Positions 27,423 to 35,632 of a DNA stretch of 64,000 nucleotides are shown here, in pieces. This DNA comes from Halomonas sp. GD1P12 (GTDB lineage: Bacteria; Pseudomonadota; Gammaproteobacteria; Pseudomonadales; Halomonadaceae). Where the stretch lies: positions 3,534,001 through 3,598,000 of the forward strand of contig NZ_CP107007.1 of assembly GCF_025725645.1 (NCBI RefSeq), read 5' to 3'. Below the pieces are notes generated by a model. The model did not search any database. It was not told the DNA's origin and saw only the letters and a program-made list of their open reading frames with translations. Position 1 is the stretch's first letter; every line of letters starts with the position of its first letter. Position numbers and translations under genes: made by a program.

Positions 27423-28274
27423 TCACGAGGTTTGATGCTCAAGCGGTCGAGTCGCGGACGGTCGTGCGCTTTCAGGCTCAGGATCGTTAAAGGCAGTTTT
27501 GGCTGCGCTCTCCTGACCGAAAATATGCCGCCGGATTCGCTGGGTATAGGTATTGAATGCCGGCAACTCTATCGTCGAAGGGGTCCGTGGGCGCGGCAGA
27601 TCGATAGTGATTTCATCCACGATCGAGGCCGGACGCGGGCTCATTACCAGCACTCGGTCTGCCAGCAACACCGCTTCGCTGATTGAGTGGGTGATAAACA
27701 GTACCGTTTTGGGTCGAGCACTCCATATTTGTAAAAGCTCAAATCCCATTTGCTCACGACTTAGCGCATCCAGTGCCGAAAAAGGCTCGTCCATGATCAG
27801 TATGTCCGGGTCCAAAAGAAGCGCTCGCGCAATCCCCACCCGCTGCTGCATGCCGCCGGAAAGATCATCGGGGCGGCGGTTCAAAAAATCTCCCAATCCA
27901 ACGGTTTGCAGAAGCTCGCAAGCGTTCTGTCGGTCGCGTCGCCCTACGGTTTTGCCTTGATGACGCAAGGGGAAAACAACGTTCTCGACGATATCGAGCC
28001 ATGGTAAAAGCGTTGGCTTTTGAAAGACGATACCCACGTCGCCATCCGGTTGCGTCACTTTTTGGCCGAATCGATAGACCTCTCCCTGCGTTGGCTGGGT
28101 TAGTCCACTGAGCAGACGCAAGAGCGTTGATTTACCACACCCCGATGGCCCAACGACTGCCACGAACTCGTGGTGCGCAAGTTGAAGCGATATATCGCTA
28201 AGCGCTTCAACCGACGGCTTGCGCCGGGCCCGATAGGCGTGGCTTACATTCAAAAACTCAACCGCGGCTTTCAT
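27423..28274 (-). CDS. ABC transporter ATPase, SsuB/TauB type
   Basis: 283 aa. Walker A is GPSGCGKST, the signature is DLSGGMQQRVGIAR, Walker B is ILIMDEPFSALD, and the switch histidine follows in FITHS. It energises the adjacent permease. It overlaps the binding-protein stop by four bases and runs to within 12 bases of the permease start, so all three genes are one operon under the riboswitch leader at 29411-29455. Confidence 0.88.
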   Translation of the reverse strand: MKAAVEFLNVSHAYRARRKPSVEALSDISLQLAHHEFVAVVGPSGCGKSTLLRLLSGLTQPTQGEVYRFGQKVTQPDGDVGIVFQKPTLLPWLDIVENVVFPLRHQGKTVGRRDRQNACELLQTVGLGDFLNRRPDDLSGGMQQRVGIARALLLDPDILIMDEPFSALDALSREQMGFELLQIWSARPKTVLFITHSISEAVLLADRVLVMSPRPASIVDEITIDLPRPRTPSTIELPAFNTYTQRIRRHIFGQESAAKTAFNDPEPESARPSATRPLEHQTS

Positions 28275-29293
28275 CGCGAACTCCCGGGAAGAAAACGACG
28301 GTCGACGATGCTTTCAGGGTCGAGGACTTCGGGGTCCATTTCCTGAGCGTTAGCGGTCCACTGCCAGGTAGATGCCAAGCGACCGGGCTCAAAAGTGCCC
28401 AACCCATTGGCTGCGCTGAAATCGTTGAAGACCAACGAGCGAATCGCCTCGATCGTCCGAGCGGCCATATCGATCTCGACCTCAGGTACGACGTCGTTGA
28501 CCGCTACCGCCGCTTGTTCGGGGTTGGCCCAGGTGTACTCGATCGCCTGCTCATAGGCCTCGACGAAGCGTTTGGCAACGTCTGGACGCTCATCCAAAAA
28601 CCGTTCGCTGGCAATCAAGGTCGTCGCGTAAGCCTCAAGTCCGGCTTCGTGCCAGGGTATAACGCGCAGCGATTGCCCTATCGAACGGGCGTTATCGGCG
28701 TAGCGTTCCTGGTCAGTGATCCAACTAATGACAACGTCCGTTCGTCCGTTCAGCAGCATGGGGCTAAGCGTGCCGGGATCACTCTGAATCAGGTTGACGC
28801 TTTGCTCCTCGACACCGTTCATTTCGAGCAAGAGCGGTAAAAAGAGATTGGAAGAAGTAAAGGGCGAGGTAGCGATACGCTTATCGGCCACGTCACTTAC
28901 CTGCTCTATATCTGAATCTTTCAGTACATAAAAAGCGTGGGGCGGCTGACTGAATACCGAATAAACCCCCTTGACCGGTACATCGCCTTCGGCGTGAGCA
29001 ATCATCAAGGCGGTTATATCGGAAAGCCCTATGTCTGCCTGACCCGTTGCCAGCTTTGTGATGGCATCGGTCGAACCTCGCCCCTGAGAAATGTGGACGT
29101 CGAGATCCCTTTCTTCAAAAAAGCCTTGGGCCAATCCTACGTATACCGGCGCCTTGTCACCGCCAGGAAGCCAATCGAGTTGAAAAGTCACACGATCGGC
29201 GGCATGAATAGTGCCGCTCATCAAAAGCGCGGCAAGCGTGATGGCAGTGGCTTTTGTCTTGTGAATGGAGGAATGCATTACAGGTAGCGTCAT
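28271..29293 (-). CDS. NMT1/THI5-like ABC transporter substrate-binding protein
   Basis: 340 aa from the chosen start. The signal peptide is TKATAITLAALLMSGTIHAA. The mature protein begins VTFQLDWLPGGDKAPVYVGLAQGFF, the hallmark of the NMT1/ThiY/TauA-like family, and continues with ATGQADIGLSDITAL. Family members bind pyrimidine precursors, taurine, sulfonates or purine-like compounds. The start at 29293 follows GGGAGA by eight bases; an in-frame extension to 29491 would run through the aptamer and is rejected. The riboswitch suggests the cargo is xanthine, urate or a related purine. Confidence 0.85.
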   Translation of the reverse strand: MTLPVMHSSIHKTKATAITLAALLMSGTIHAADRVTFQLDWLPGGDKAPVYVGLAQGFFEERDLDVHISQGRGSTDAITKLATGQADIGLSDITALMIAHAEGDVPVKGVYSVFSQPPHAFYVLKDSDIEQVSDVADKRIATSPFTSSNLFLPLLLEMNGVEEQSVNLIQSDPGTLSPMLLNGRTDVVISWITDQERYADNARSIGQSLRVIPWHEAGLEAYATTLIASERFLDERPDVAKRFVEAYEQAIEYTWANPEQAAVAVNDVVPEVEIDMAARTIEAIRSLVFNDFSAANGLGTFEPGRLASTWQWTANAQEMDPEVLDPESIVDRRFLPGSSR

Positions 29294-29369
29294 CACTTTT
29301 TCTCCCACGTCATCGGATCGGTCACAGCAAGGAGCCAGATAGTGGGGAAAACATGGTTTTTTAAGCCAT

Positions 29370-29411
29370 GCACGCCCCGGCTCGTTTTGAAACGAGGACC
29401 GCTTGGCGTGC
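29370..29411 (-). promoter_or_regulatory. leader hairpins between aptamer and ABC operon
   Basis: Immediately 3' of the aptamer, GCACGCC and GGCGTGC form a 7-bp stem enclosing an inner CTCGT/ACGAG hairpin. A second small hairpin (CATGG/CCATG, 29352-29370) follows and then UUUUCCCC. The CCCAC at 29342-29346 is complementary to GTGGG at 29304-29308, part of the Shine-Dalgarno region. These are candidate expression-platform elements; the switching path is not obvious. Confidence 0.45.
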
Positions 29412-29455
29412 CTAGCAATGACCTGGGCCACAAGACCCTGACAGCTTCTACCAGG
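29411..29455 (-). ncRNA. xanthine (NMT1-motif) riboswitch, ABC transporter leader
   Basis: Minus-strand 45-mer. It opens with CCTGGTAGAAGCTGTCAG, folds a 5-bp hairpin GGGTC/GGCCC, and closes with AGGTCATTGCTAGG. Outer stem: CCT with AGG, then AGC with GCT across the purine-rich bulge. It has the same order of conserved blocks as the copies at 26559-26602 and 29811-29853, with covarying outer stem bases (CCT/AGG here, GGA/TCC in the other two), which supports a real RNA fold. It precedes the gene family (NMT1) after which the motif was named. Confidence 0.85.
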
Positions 29456-29810
29456 ACACGATGGCAAAAAATCGCCATGTGCACATGCCAAAGCACAAGG
29501 TGTGCCTTTAACAAAATTAACTATTGAATATCATGCGCTTAATATAATAAATGAATTATCGCGCCAACTGTTTGGAGATAAATCGCGCTTGGCTGGTGCA
29601 AGGTAATGGACACTCGGCCAACCGTTGGTGCACCACGCTATAGATAGCTACCCCATGGCGGCTGCCCCAGGTTTTTTATATATCGACCTGTTTTACCAAG
29701 GGTTTGAATTTACAGGGGGGTGAAAGGCCCTGAACAACGGTTGGAGCGATAATTGCAAGCTTCAAATCGTTTGCACCATGGCAGTCAACCACGTTCCAAG
29801 CGACCCTCAA
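29456..29810. other. divergent control region between ABC operon and deaminase
   Basis: 355 bp without a credible gene. The AT-rich centre (29515-29560) contains TATAAT at 29538-29543 on the plus strand and TATATT-like sequence on the other strand, so both leaders probably start here. I could not fix a -35/-10 pair with normal spacing in either direction. Confidence 0.4.
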
Positions 29811-29853
29811 CAGGAGTAGAAGCGGTCAGGGTTATCCCGGGTCATTGCTCCAG
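29811..29853 (+). ncRNA. xanthine (NMT1-motif) riboswitch, deaminase leader
   Basis: Plus-strand 43-mer. It opens with GGAGTAGAAGCGGTCAG, folds a short GGG-TTAT-CCC hairpin, and closes with GGGTCATTGCTCC. The strand CTCCA at 29848-29852 is exactly complementary to the TGGAG Shine-Dalgarno at 29866-29870, 23 nt upstream of translation at its aptamer end. When the outer stem forms, CTCCA is held in the aptamer and the ribosome site is free. This predicts a translational ON switch. No terminator-like U-tract intervenes. Confidence 0.87.
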
Positions 29854-29875
29854 AATATCGATACATGGAGTTACC

Positions 29876-31231
29876 ATGAGCTACCTCATTCGCCGGGCCG
29901 CGGCGATTTTCTCTTCCTCTTTTCCAGCCGCCACCGATATTCGAATTCGCGACAATCGAATCGTCGAACTCGGTACTGACCTACCGGTCCAGCAAGATGA
30001 ACACATTATCAACGCCAACGGCTGCGTAGTATGGCCTGGTCTGGTTAATACCCATCACCATTTGGCGCAGTCCATTCTCAAAGGAGTACCGGCCGGGCTC
30101 AATCAAGGTCTGGGAGAATGGCTTGGCTCGGTGCCGTACCGCTTTTGGCCTAAAATAACGCCGACTCAGATGTATCATGCCGCAAGGCTCGGGCTCTACG
30201 AGATGCTGCGTTCGGGCGTGACGACCTGCGCAGACCATCACTACCTCTATCATCACGACACCACGCCAGAGCTCGAGGATGCGGTATGGCAAGCGGCTGA
30301 CGAGCTGGGTATACGTCTGGTGTTGTGTCGCGGTTTCGCTACGGAGGCAGGCACACATAAGGGCATGGCCCGTCACAATATCCTACCGGAGACGTTGCAG
30401 CAGGTAGTGGATCGCTTGGATCATAGCCGTAAGCGCTACCATCAGCCTCAACAGGATGCCATGCGACGGCTGGTGGTCGCGCCAACCAGTCTGATACATT
30501 CGAGCCGCCCTGATACGCTGGAAATACTGGCTCAGTATGCAAAATGCAATGGCTTGCGGCGTCACTCCCACCTTCTGGAAGTCGCCTTCGATGAGCACCA
30601 GTCACTCGAAAAATATGGCATGCCCGCCATCGATTACGCCGCCGAGAGGGGATGGCTTGGTAGCGACGTTTGGTTTGCCCATCTGGTGCATAGCAACGCT
30701 CATGTCATCGAGCGACTCGCCGATACGGGAAGCGGCATCGCACACTGCCCAACCTCCAATTGTCGTCTGGGCAGCGGTATTGCGCCAGTGCCTCAAATGG
30801 CGAAAGCGGGCGTTCCTATAAGCCTTGGTGTCGATGGCTCGGCATCTTCTGAATCCGGCTCCATGTTGCAAGAACTCAACTTAGCTTGGCTTTTGCACCG
30901 AGCGGTATGCGGGCCCGAAGCCACGACGCTTGAGCAGATGCTGGAGTGGGGTAGCAAAGGCGGCGCAAAGGTTCTGGGGTTGAAAGACATCGGCGAAATC
31001 AAAGTAGGCCAGGCAGCGGATATCGTGATTTACGATATCGCACGACCACGCTTTGCTGGTATTCACTCACCGTTGATGGCTCCCCTGCTATGTGCCGAAC
31101 CGGCAGCGGTTTGGTATAGCTTCATCAATGGGCGTCCCGTGATTGAAAAAGGCCAGTTGAAGGGGCTGGATGAGGCGGAACTCACCCGGCAGGTGCAACT
31201 CAGCGTCGCCGAATTGCTCTCATCGGTATAA
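29876..31231 (+). CDS. amidohydrolase, 8-oxoguanine/isoxanthopterin deaminase-like
   Basis: 451 aa from the chosen start. TIM-barrel amidohydrolase with metal ligands in NTHHHL (His60-62), HSHLLE and LGVDGSASSE. The segments LKGVPAGLNQGL, WLGSVPYRFW and CADHHYLYH resemble the 8-oxoguanine and isoxanthopterin deaminase branch rather than classical guanine deaminase. It would hydrolyse an exocyclic amine on an oxidised purine or pterin, for example 8-oxoguanine to urate. The start is set by GGAG at 29867; the longer frame from 29753 would include the riboswitch. Base composition is lower in GC than the flanking core genes. Confidence 0.82.
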   Translation: MSYLIRRAAAIFSSSFPAATDIRIRDNRIVELGTDLPVQQDEHIINANGCVVWPGLVNTHHHLAQSILKGVPAGLNQGLGEWLGSVPYRFWPKITPTQMYHAARLGLYEMLRSGVTTCADHHYLYHHDTTPELEDAVWQAADELGIRLVLCRGFATEAGTHKGMARHNILPETLQQVVDRLDHSRKRYHQPQQDAMRRLVVAPTSLIHSSRPDTLEILAQYAKCNGLRRHSHLLEVAFDEHQSLEKYGMPAIDYAAERGWLGSDVWFAHLVHSNAHVIERLADTGSGIAHCPTSNCRLGSGIAPVPQMAKAGVPISLGVDGSASSESGSMLQELNLAWLLHRAVCGPEATTLEQMLEWGSKGGAKVLGLKDIGEIKVGQAADIVIYDIARPRFAGIHSPLMAPLLCAEPAAVWYSFINGRPVIEKGQLKGLDEAELTRQVQLSVAELLSSV

Positions 31232-31415
31232 AAACCGCCGTCGATGATTGTTTGGCGTTAGGCAAGACTGTTATGCATTGCGTTGTTTGGTATCGATACA
31301 CGTAGAAACGACGTGGCCAGGGTTATCGCAATAGCTCGCTTCGCTTGTAATGCCGCCTCTCATCAAGGTCAAATAGAGGCGTTCGAACCGACTCATCACC
31401 GTGGAGCGCTGAAAC

Positions 31416-32000
31416 GTGCAGCGAGACAAGATCATGGCGCTGATGATGGCGGCGGGTTACTCGCGCCGCTTTGGCGCGGCGGACAAACGCGACGCGGTGC
31501 TCGGTGACGGCCGCTCGCTGCTGATCGCAAGCCTGGCCAACGCTCGGGGCACGTTTTCAAGCCTTAGAGTCGTGGTGCGCGAAGAAGATACACCCATCGG
31601 CATCGAGGAGTGCGCGCTGATTCGCGTGAAAAGCGCCCGTCACGGCCTGGGGGCGAGTATCGGCGAGGCGTTCGGGGCGCTGCTCGAGGATCCTTCCGTG
31701 TCGGACATCCAGGCCGCTGCCGTGCTGCTCGGCGATATGCCCTATATCCAGCGCGGCACCTTTACCGCGCTGATGGACATGAGTGCGCCGAATATCATCG
31801 TCTCCCCCAGCCTCAACGAGAGATCGGGCCACCCGGTACTGTTCGGTCGCGACTTCTGGCCGGCGCTGGCCCGGCTTGCCGGCGGCGAGGGCGCGAGAGC
31901 CGTGCTACAGGCCAACGCGGCGCATCATCGGGTATTGCCGGTCGATGATGCCGGCATTGCAATGGACATCGACTGCCCGGCGGATTTGTCTCGCTCATGA
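31416..32000 (+). CDS. mocA: molybdenum cofactor cytidylyltransferase, MocA-like
   Basis: 194 aa NTP-transferase. The nucleotide-binding loop is MAAGYSRRFGAADKR, with LGDMPYIQ around residue 110 and a late IDCPADL. MocA converts molybdopterin cofactor to the cytosine dinucleotide used by PaoABC-type enzymes, matching the operon at 20.5-24.2 kb. The GTG at 31416 has GGAG nine bases upstream; ATG 31434 is possible. It is separated from xdhC by the riboswitch-controlled block. MobA-like members of other function cannot be fully excluded. Confidence 0.75.
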   Translation: MQRDKIMALMMAAGYSRRFGAADKRDAVLGDGRSLLIASLANARGTFSSLRVVVREEDTPIGIEECALIRVKSARHGLGASIGEAFGALLEDPSVSDIQAAAVLLGDMPYIQRGTFTALMDMSAPNIIVSPSLNERSGHPVLFGRDFWPALARLAGGEGARAVLQANAAHHRVLPVDDAGIAMDIDCPADLSRS

Positions 32001-32055
32001 CGCGTACGCCCCATCCGCGAAGGCGAACGGGGCGACGACCAACCATTATCGCGAA

Positions 32056-33024
32056 TCAATAGGCGGCGTCGGGTTCAAGATACTCCTCGACGTTGTCGGC
32101 GGTGATCAAGTCCGCGGCGAGAATCATGCGCGACGGCACGCCATGGTACATATCGCCCAAACGCTCACCCTTCACGCCGTGCACGGCCAGCGCGATCGCC
32201 GAGGCAATCATGCTCGGCGGGTAGGTCACGGTGCCCTTGACCATTGGATGGTCGTCGCGAATCATCTCGATCACTCGCTGCGAGCCGCCGCCGCCTACCA
32301 CGAGCTGGATATCGTCGCGGCTGTTCTCTTCGATGGCTTGAAGCGCGGCGACCAGTACATCGTCGTCACCGGCCCAGATGGCATCGACCTCCGGGTTGCT
32401 GCCCAAGAGATCCTCGGTCACGCTGAGCGCCTGCTGAGCGTTCCAGTCGGTATTTTGTGAGGCCAGAATATTGATGCCCGGGTAGTTCTCCATGACCTGG
32501 TTGAAGGCATCGACGCGCTGGCTATTGATGGGAATCGGCGGGCCTTCGAGCACCAAAAGATTGCCCTCGCCGCCAAGCTCTTCGGCAATATAGCGCGCGG
32601 CCTGCTCACCAAGGCCCGGGTTGTCACCGGCGATAAAGACGTTCTGCGCCGGCGTTTCAAGCTCACGGTCGACTACCACCGTGTAGATCCCCTCCTCGTA
32701 CGCCTCACTAATCACCGCCTGCAGCGTGGCCGGGTTGTAGGGCAGGATCACCAGCGCATCCAGGTTGCGGATCATCAAATCCTCGACGTTGGCGACCTGG
32801 GCCGTACCGGAGTTGGCGGACAGCACGGTGAAGCTCACGTCCGGATGCTTTTCGGCAAGCTCTTCGGTGGCCTGTTGGGCCCACCACGAAAGCCCGGCGG
32901 TCCAGCCATGCTCGGCGGCGGGCACGGTCACCCCGATGTGGTACTCCTGAGCGCTGGCGCTGAGTGCGGTTCCCATCAAAGCCGTTGCCAGCGCTGTCTT
33001 TTGTAGTACGCGTGTCAGTTTCAT
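32056..33024 (-). CDS. sugar ABC transporter substrate-binding protein, RbsB-like
   Basis: 322 aa. Signal peptide LTRVLQKTALATALMGTALS, then the Peripla_BP_4 fold (YHIGVTVPAAEHGWTAGL, DALVILPYNPATL, DAIWAGDDDVL). It delivers a monosaccharide or polyol to the permease and ATPase downstream of it. The start at 33024 gives the signal peptide; the open frame continues upstream to 33546 inside the permease gene and is not used. It is followed in order by permease, ATPase, dehydrogenase and isomerase genes when read against transcription, so it is last in the operon. Confidence 0.87.
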   Translation of the reverse strand: MKLTRVLQKTALATALMGTALSASAQEYHIGVTVPAAEHGWTAGLSWWAQQATEELAEKHPDVSFTVLSANSGTAQVANVEDLMIRNLDALVILPYNPATLQAVISEAYEEGIYTVVVDRELETPAQNVFIAGDNPGLGEQAARYIAEELGGEGNLLVLEGPPIPINSQRVDAFNQVMENYPGINILASQNTDWNAQQALSVTEDLLGSNPEVDAIWAGDDDVLVAALQAIEENSRDDIQLVVGGGGSQRVIEMIRDDHPMVKGTVTYPPSMIASAIALAVHGVKGERLGDMYHGVPSRMILAADLITADNVEEYLEPDAAY

Positions 33025-33101
33025 TGTTATAACCCCGTCTGCATGCGAAGTGAGCAAGACACCGCCTTGCCCGTTATAAACCGGCCCAAGCCGGGTCTGA
33101 T

Positions 33102-34088
33102 CTAGGGCGCGCGCTTGTACTGTAGAAGCACCGCCAGCAGGATCACCGCGCCTTTCACCAACCCCTGAAGGTAGGGCGAAACGCCGGTGAGATTCAGCAT
33201 GTTGTTGATGATGCCGAGAATCAAAGCACCGATCACTGTGCCCCACACGGTGCCCCGCCCGCCGGAAAGCGCAGTGCCGCCGATCACCACCGCGGCGATC
33301 GCATCGAGCTCGTAAAAATAGCCCGCGTCGCTCGGGCTCACCGAATTGAGCCGCGAGGTCAGCATGATGGCAGAGAGCCCGACGCACACCCCAGCGATCA
33401 AAAACGTCGAGAGCACCATCCGCTCGACGCGAATGCCCGAGTAGCGCGCAACCTGCGCGTTGGCGCCTACAGCGCACACGTGGCGACCAAACGCGGTATG
33501 AAACAGCAGCACGTGCGAGACCATTGCCAGCAGGAAAAACGTCCATACCGGAATCGGTATCCCGAGTACGAAGCCGCCGCCCACCTCCGAGAACAGCGGG
33601 TTGCGCGTGGTGACCTCAGCGGCGTCGGTGAAGTAAAGCGCCAGCGAGCGAAAGATCGACATGGTGGCCAGCGTCACCACGAAGGCGGCGATGCGCCCGC
33701 GCGTCACCAGAAGCCCGTTGAACAGCCCCAATAGCGCGCCACCCACCACTGCGGCGAGCATGGCGAGAATCACCGCCTGTAGCGGGTCGGTGATGGTATT
33801 GAGCACATAAAGTACCGCCACCCCGACCAGCGCCACCATCGAGCCCACGGAAAGGTCGATACCGCCGGCAATGATGACGAAGGTCATGCCGATGGCGATG
33901 ATCCCGGTATAAGAGACCTGGCGCAGCACGTTGGAGAGGTTGCGCGTATTGAGAAAGTACTCGCTGGCAAAGGACGAGACCACGAACAGAACGATCAGCG
34001 CCACCAAAGGCGCCAGAATCGCGGCGTTCCAGGGGAGGCGCCGAAACCGCTGGGCCAGCGGCGTGGTGCGTTGGGGTAGCGGATTCAT
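33102..34088 (-). CDS. sugar ABC transporter permease, RbsC-like
   Basis: 328 aa with 8-10 hydrophobic segments. It shows the BPD_transp_2 blocks IAIGMTFVIIAGGIDLSVGS and VVIGGTALSGGRGTVWGT. Its ATG overlaps the ATPase stop by four bases, indicating translational coupling. Confidence 0.9.
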   Translation of the reverse strand: MNPLPQRTTPLAQRFRRLPWNAAILAPLVALIVLFVVSSFASEYFLNTRNLSNVLRQVSYTGIIAIGMTFVIIAGGIDLSVGSMVALVGVAVLYVLNTITDPLQAVILAMLAAVVGGALLGLFNGLLVTRGRIAAFVVTLATMSIFRSLALYFTDAAEVTTRNPLFSEVGGGFVLGIPIPVWTFFLLAMVSHVLLFHTAFGRHVCAVGANAQVARYSGIRVERMVLSTFLIAGVCVGLSAIMLTSRLNSVSPSDAGYFYELDAIAAVVIGGTALSGGRGTVWGTVIGALILGIINNMLNLTGVSPYLQGLVKGAVILLAVLLQYKRAP

Positions 34089-35632
34089 GGGCGCACTCCT
34101 TGTGATAATGCGTTATCTGCCCGGCGCTCGGTGTCCGCCTCCCAGGCGCCGGCGGCGTAGAGCATGATGCGCTCCTCGTTGATGTCGTCGCCTTCCAGCG
34201 TGGCCGCCACACGTCCCTGGCGAATCACCAGCGCCCGGTCGGCCAGTCCAATGATCTCCTCGAGCTCGGAGGAGATCACGACCACCGCCTTGCCCTGGGC
34301 GGTGAGCTCGCGAATCAGGCGATAGATCTGCTGTTTGGCACTGATATCGATACCGCGAGTGGGCTCGTCGAGCAGTAAAATATCCGGCTCGATATCGAGC
34401 AGCTTGGCAAAATACACCTTCTGCTGGTTGCCGCCGCTCAAAAGCCCTACCGGGGCGGCCAAGTGAGCCGCCTTGATCGACAGCCGTGCCTGATACTCCT
34501 CGGCGCGCTTGCGCTCCTGGCCGTGGCGAATCAACCCGCGTACGTAGCGCGCCAGGCTCAGGTCGGTCACGTTTTGCATCACGTTAAAGGAGAGCTGCAG
34601 GCCCTTGCCCTGGCGATCCTCGGAAAGATAGGCAAGCCCGCGGGCGTGGGCGTCGCGGGGGGATTTGAGCGTGACCGGCTCGCCATCGATGAGAAGCTCG
34701 CCTGCGCTTTTACGACGAAGCCCCATGATCGTCTCGGCGATTTCGGTGCGCCCGGCGCCGACCAGTCCGGCGAGGCCCAGTATTTCGCCCCGGTGCACCT
34801 CGAAATCGATATCGTGCAGTACACCCTCCACACAGAGCCCGCGCACGGCCAGCGCCGGCGCCTGGTGGGGCACGTCGCCGGCCGGCTTGTCGGGAAAGAT
34901 TTGCGCCAGCTCGCGGCCCACCATCTTGCGCGCCATATCCTCTTCGTTCATGGACGCCACGGCGCAGTGCTCGACCTGGCGGCCATCGCGCAGAATCAAG
35001 AGGCGGTCGCAAAGGGCCTTTACTTCGCGCAGCTTGTGGGAGATGAACAGCACCGTCACACCCTTGTCGACCAGCGCCTTCACCACGCGAAACAGCACCG
35101 CGGTTTCGTGGCTCGTGAGCACTGTGGTGGGCTCGTCAAGGATCACCACCCGCGCGTCGTTGACGAGCACCCGGGCCACCTCGACCATCTGCTTTTGCGC
35201 TACGCTCAGGCGCTCGATGGTCTGGTTCGGGTCCAGGTGTACTTCGAGCGAGTCGAGCAGCGCGCGCGTTTGCGCGCGCATACGGGTGTGGTCCAGAAAA
35301 CCGCCGCGGCGAAGCTCCTGACCCAGAAACACGTTCTCGTACACCTTGAGCGTGGCCACCAGATTGAACTCCTGGGGAATCATCGCCACGCCCAGGCGTC
35401 GGGCACTGATGGGATCCAGCGCGTCGAACGCGTTTCCGCCCATGTGAATACGCCCCACGCTTGGCGTGTAAATGCCGCTGATGATCTTCAGTAGCGTCGA
35501 CTTGCCGGCCCCGTTCTCGCCCAGAATACCCAGCACTTCGCCCTGGGCAATGTCGAGGTTGATATCGTCGAGCACCGTCACGGGCCCGAAAGACTTACCG
35601 ATTCCCTCAAGGCGCAAAAGCGGCTCAGCCAT
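34085..35632 (-). CDS. sugar ABC transporter ATPase, RbsA/MglA-like
   Basis: 515 aa with two fused nucleotide-binding domains. The first has Walker A GENGAGKST and signature LSVAQKQMVEVAR. The second has the degenerate Walker A GLVGAGRTE typical of this family, signature LLSGGNQQKVYFAK and LLLDEPTRGID. The start at 35632 is preferred over the frame start at 35668 because the family begins MAEPLLRLEGIGKSFG. It overlaps the dehydrogenase stop by 8 bases. Confidence 0.9.
   Translation of the reverse strand: MAEPLLRLEGIGKSFGPVTVLDDINLDIAQGEVLGILGENGAGKSTLLKIISGIYTPSVGRIHMGGNAFDALDPISARRLGVAMIPQEFNLVATLKVYENVFLGQELRRGGFLDHTRMRAQTRALLDSLEVHLDPNQTIERLSVAQKQMVEVARVLVNDARVVILDEPTTVLTSHETAVLFRVVKALVDKGVTVLFISHKLREVKALCDRLLILRDGRQVEHCAVASMNEEDMARKMVGRELAQIFPDKPAGDVPHQAPALAVRGLCVEGVLHDIDFEVHRGEILGLAGLVGAGRTEIAETIMGLRRKSAGELLIDGEPVTLKSPRDAHARGLAYLSEDRQGKGLQLSFNVMQNVTDLSLARYVRGLIRHGQERKRAEEYQARLSIKAAHLAAPVGLLSGGNQQKVYFAKLLDIEPDILLLDEPTRGIDISAKQQIYRLIRELTAQGKAVVVISSELEEIIGLADRALVIRQGRVAATLEGDDINEERIMLYAAGAWEADTERRADNALSQGVRP

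Noticed and set aside
31302..31341. GTAGAA before mocA as a fourth xanthine aptamer
   Set aside because: The block GTAGAA is present, but the following GC, the CAG strand and the closing CATTGCT strand are missing and no matching outer stem forms.
33115..33140. GTAGAAGC inside the sugar permease gene
   Set aside because: It lies within coding sequence on the wrong strand for any start, and no CATTGCT partner follows.
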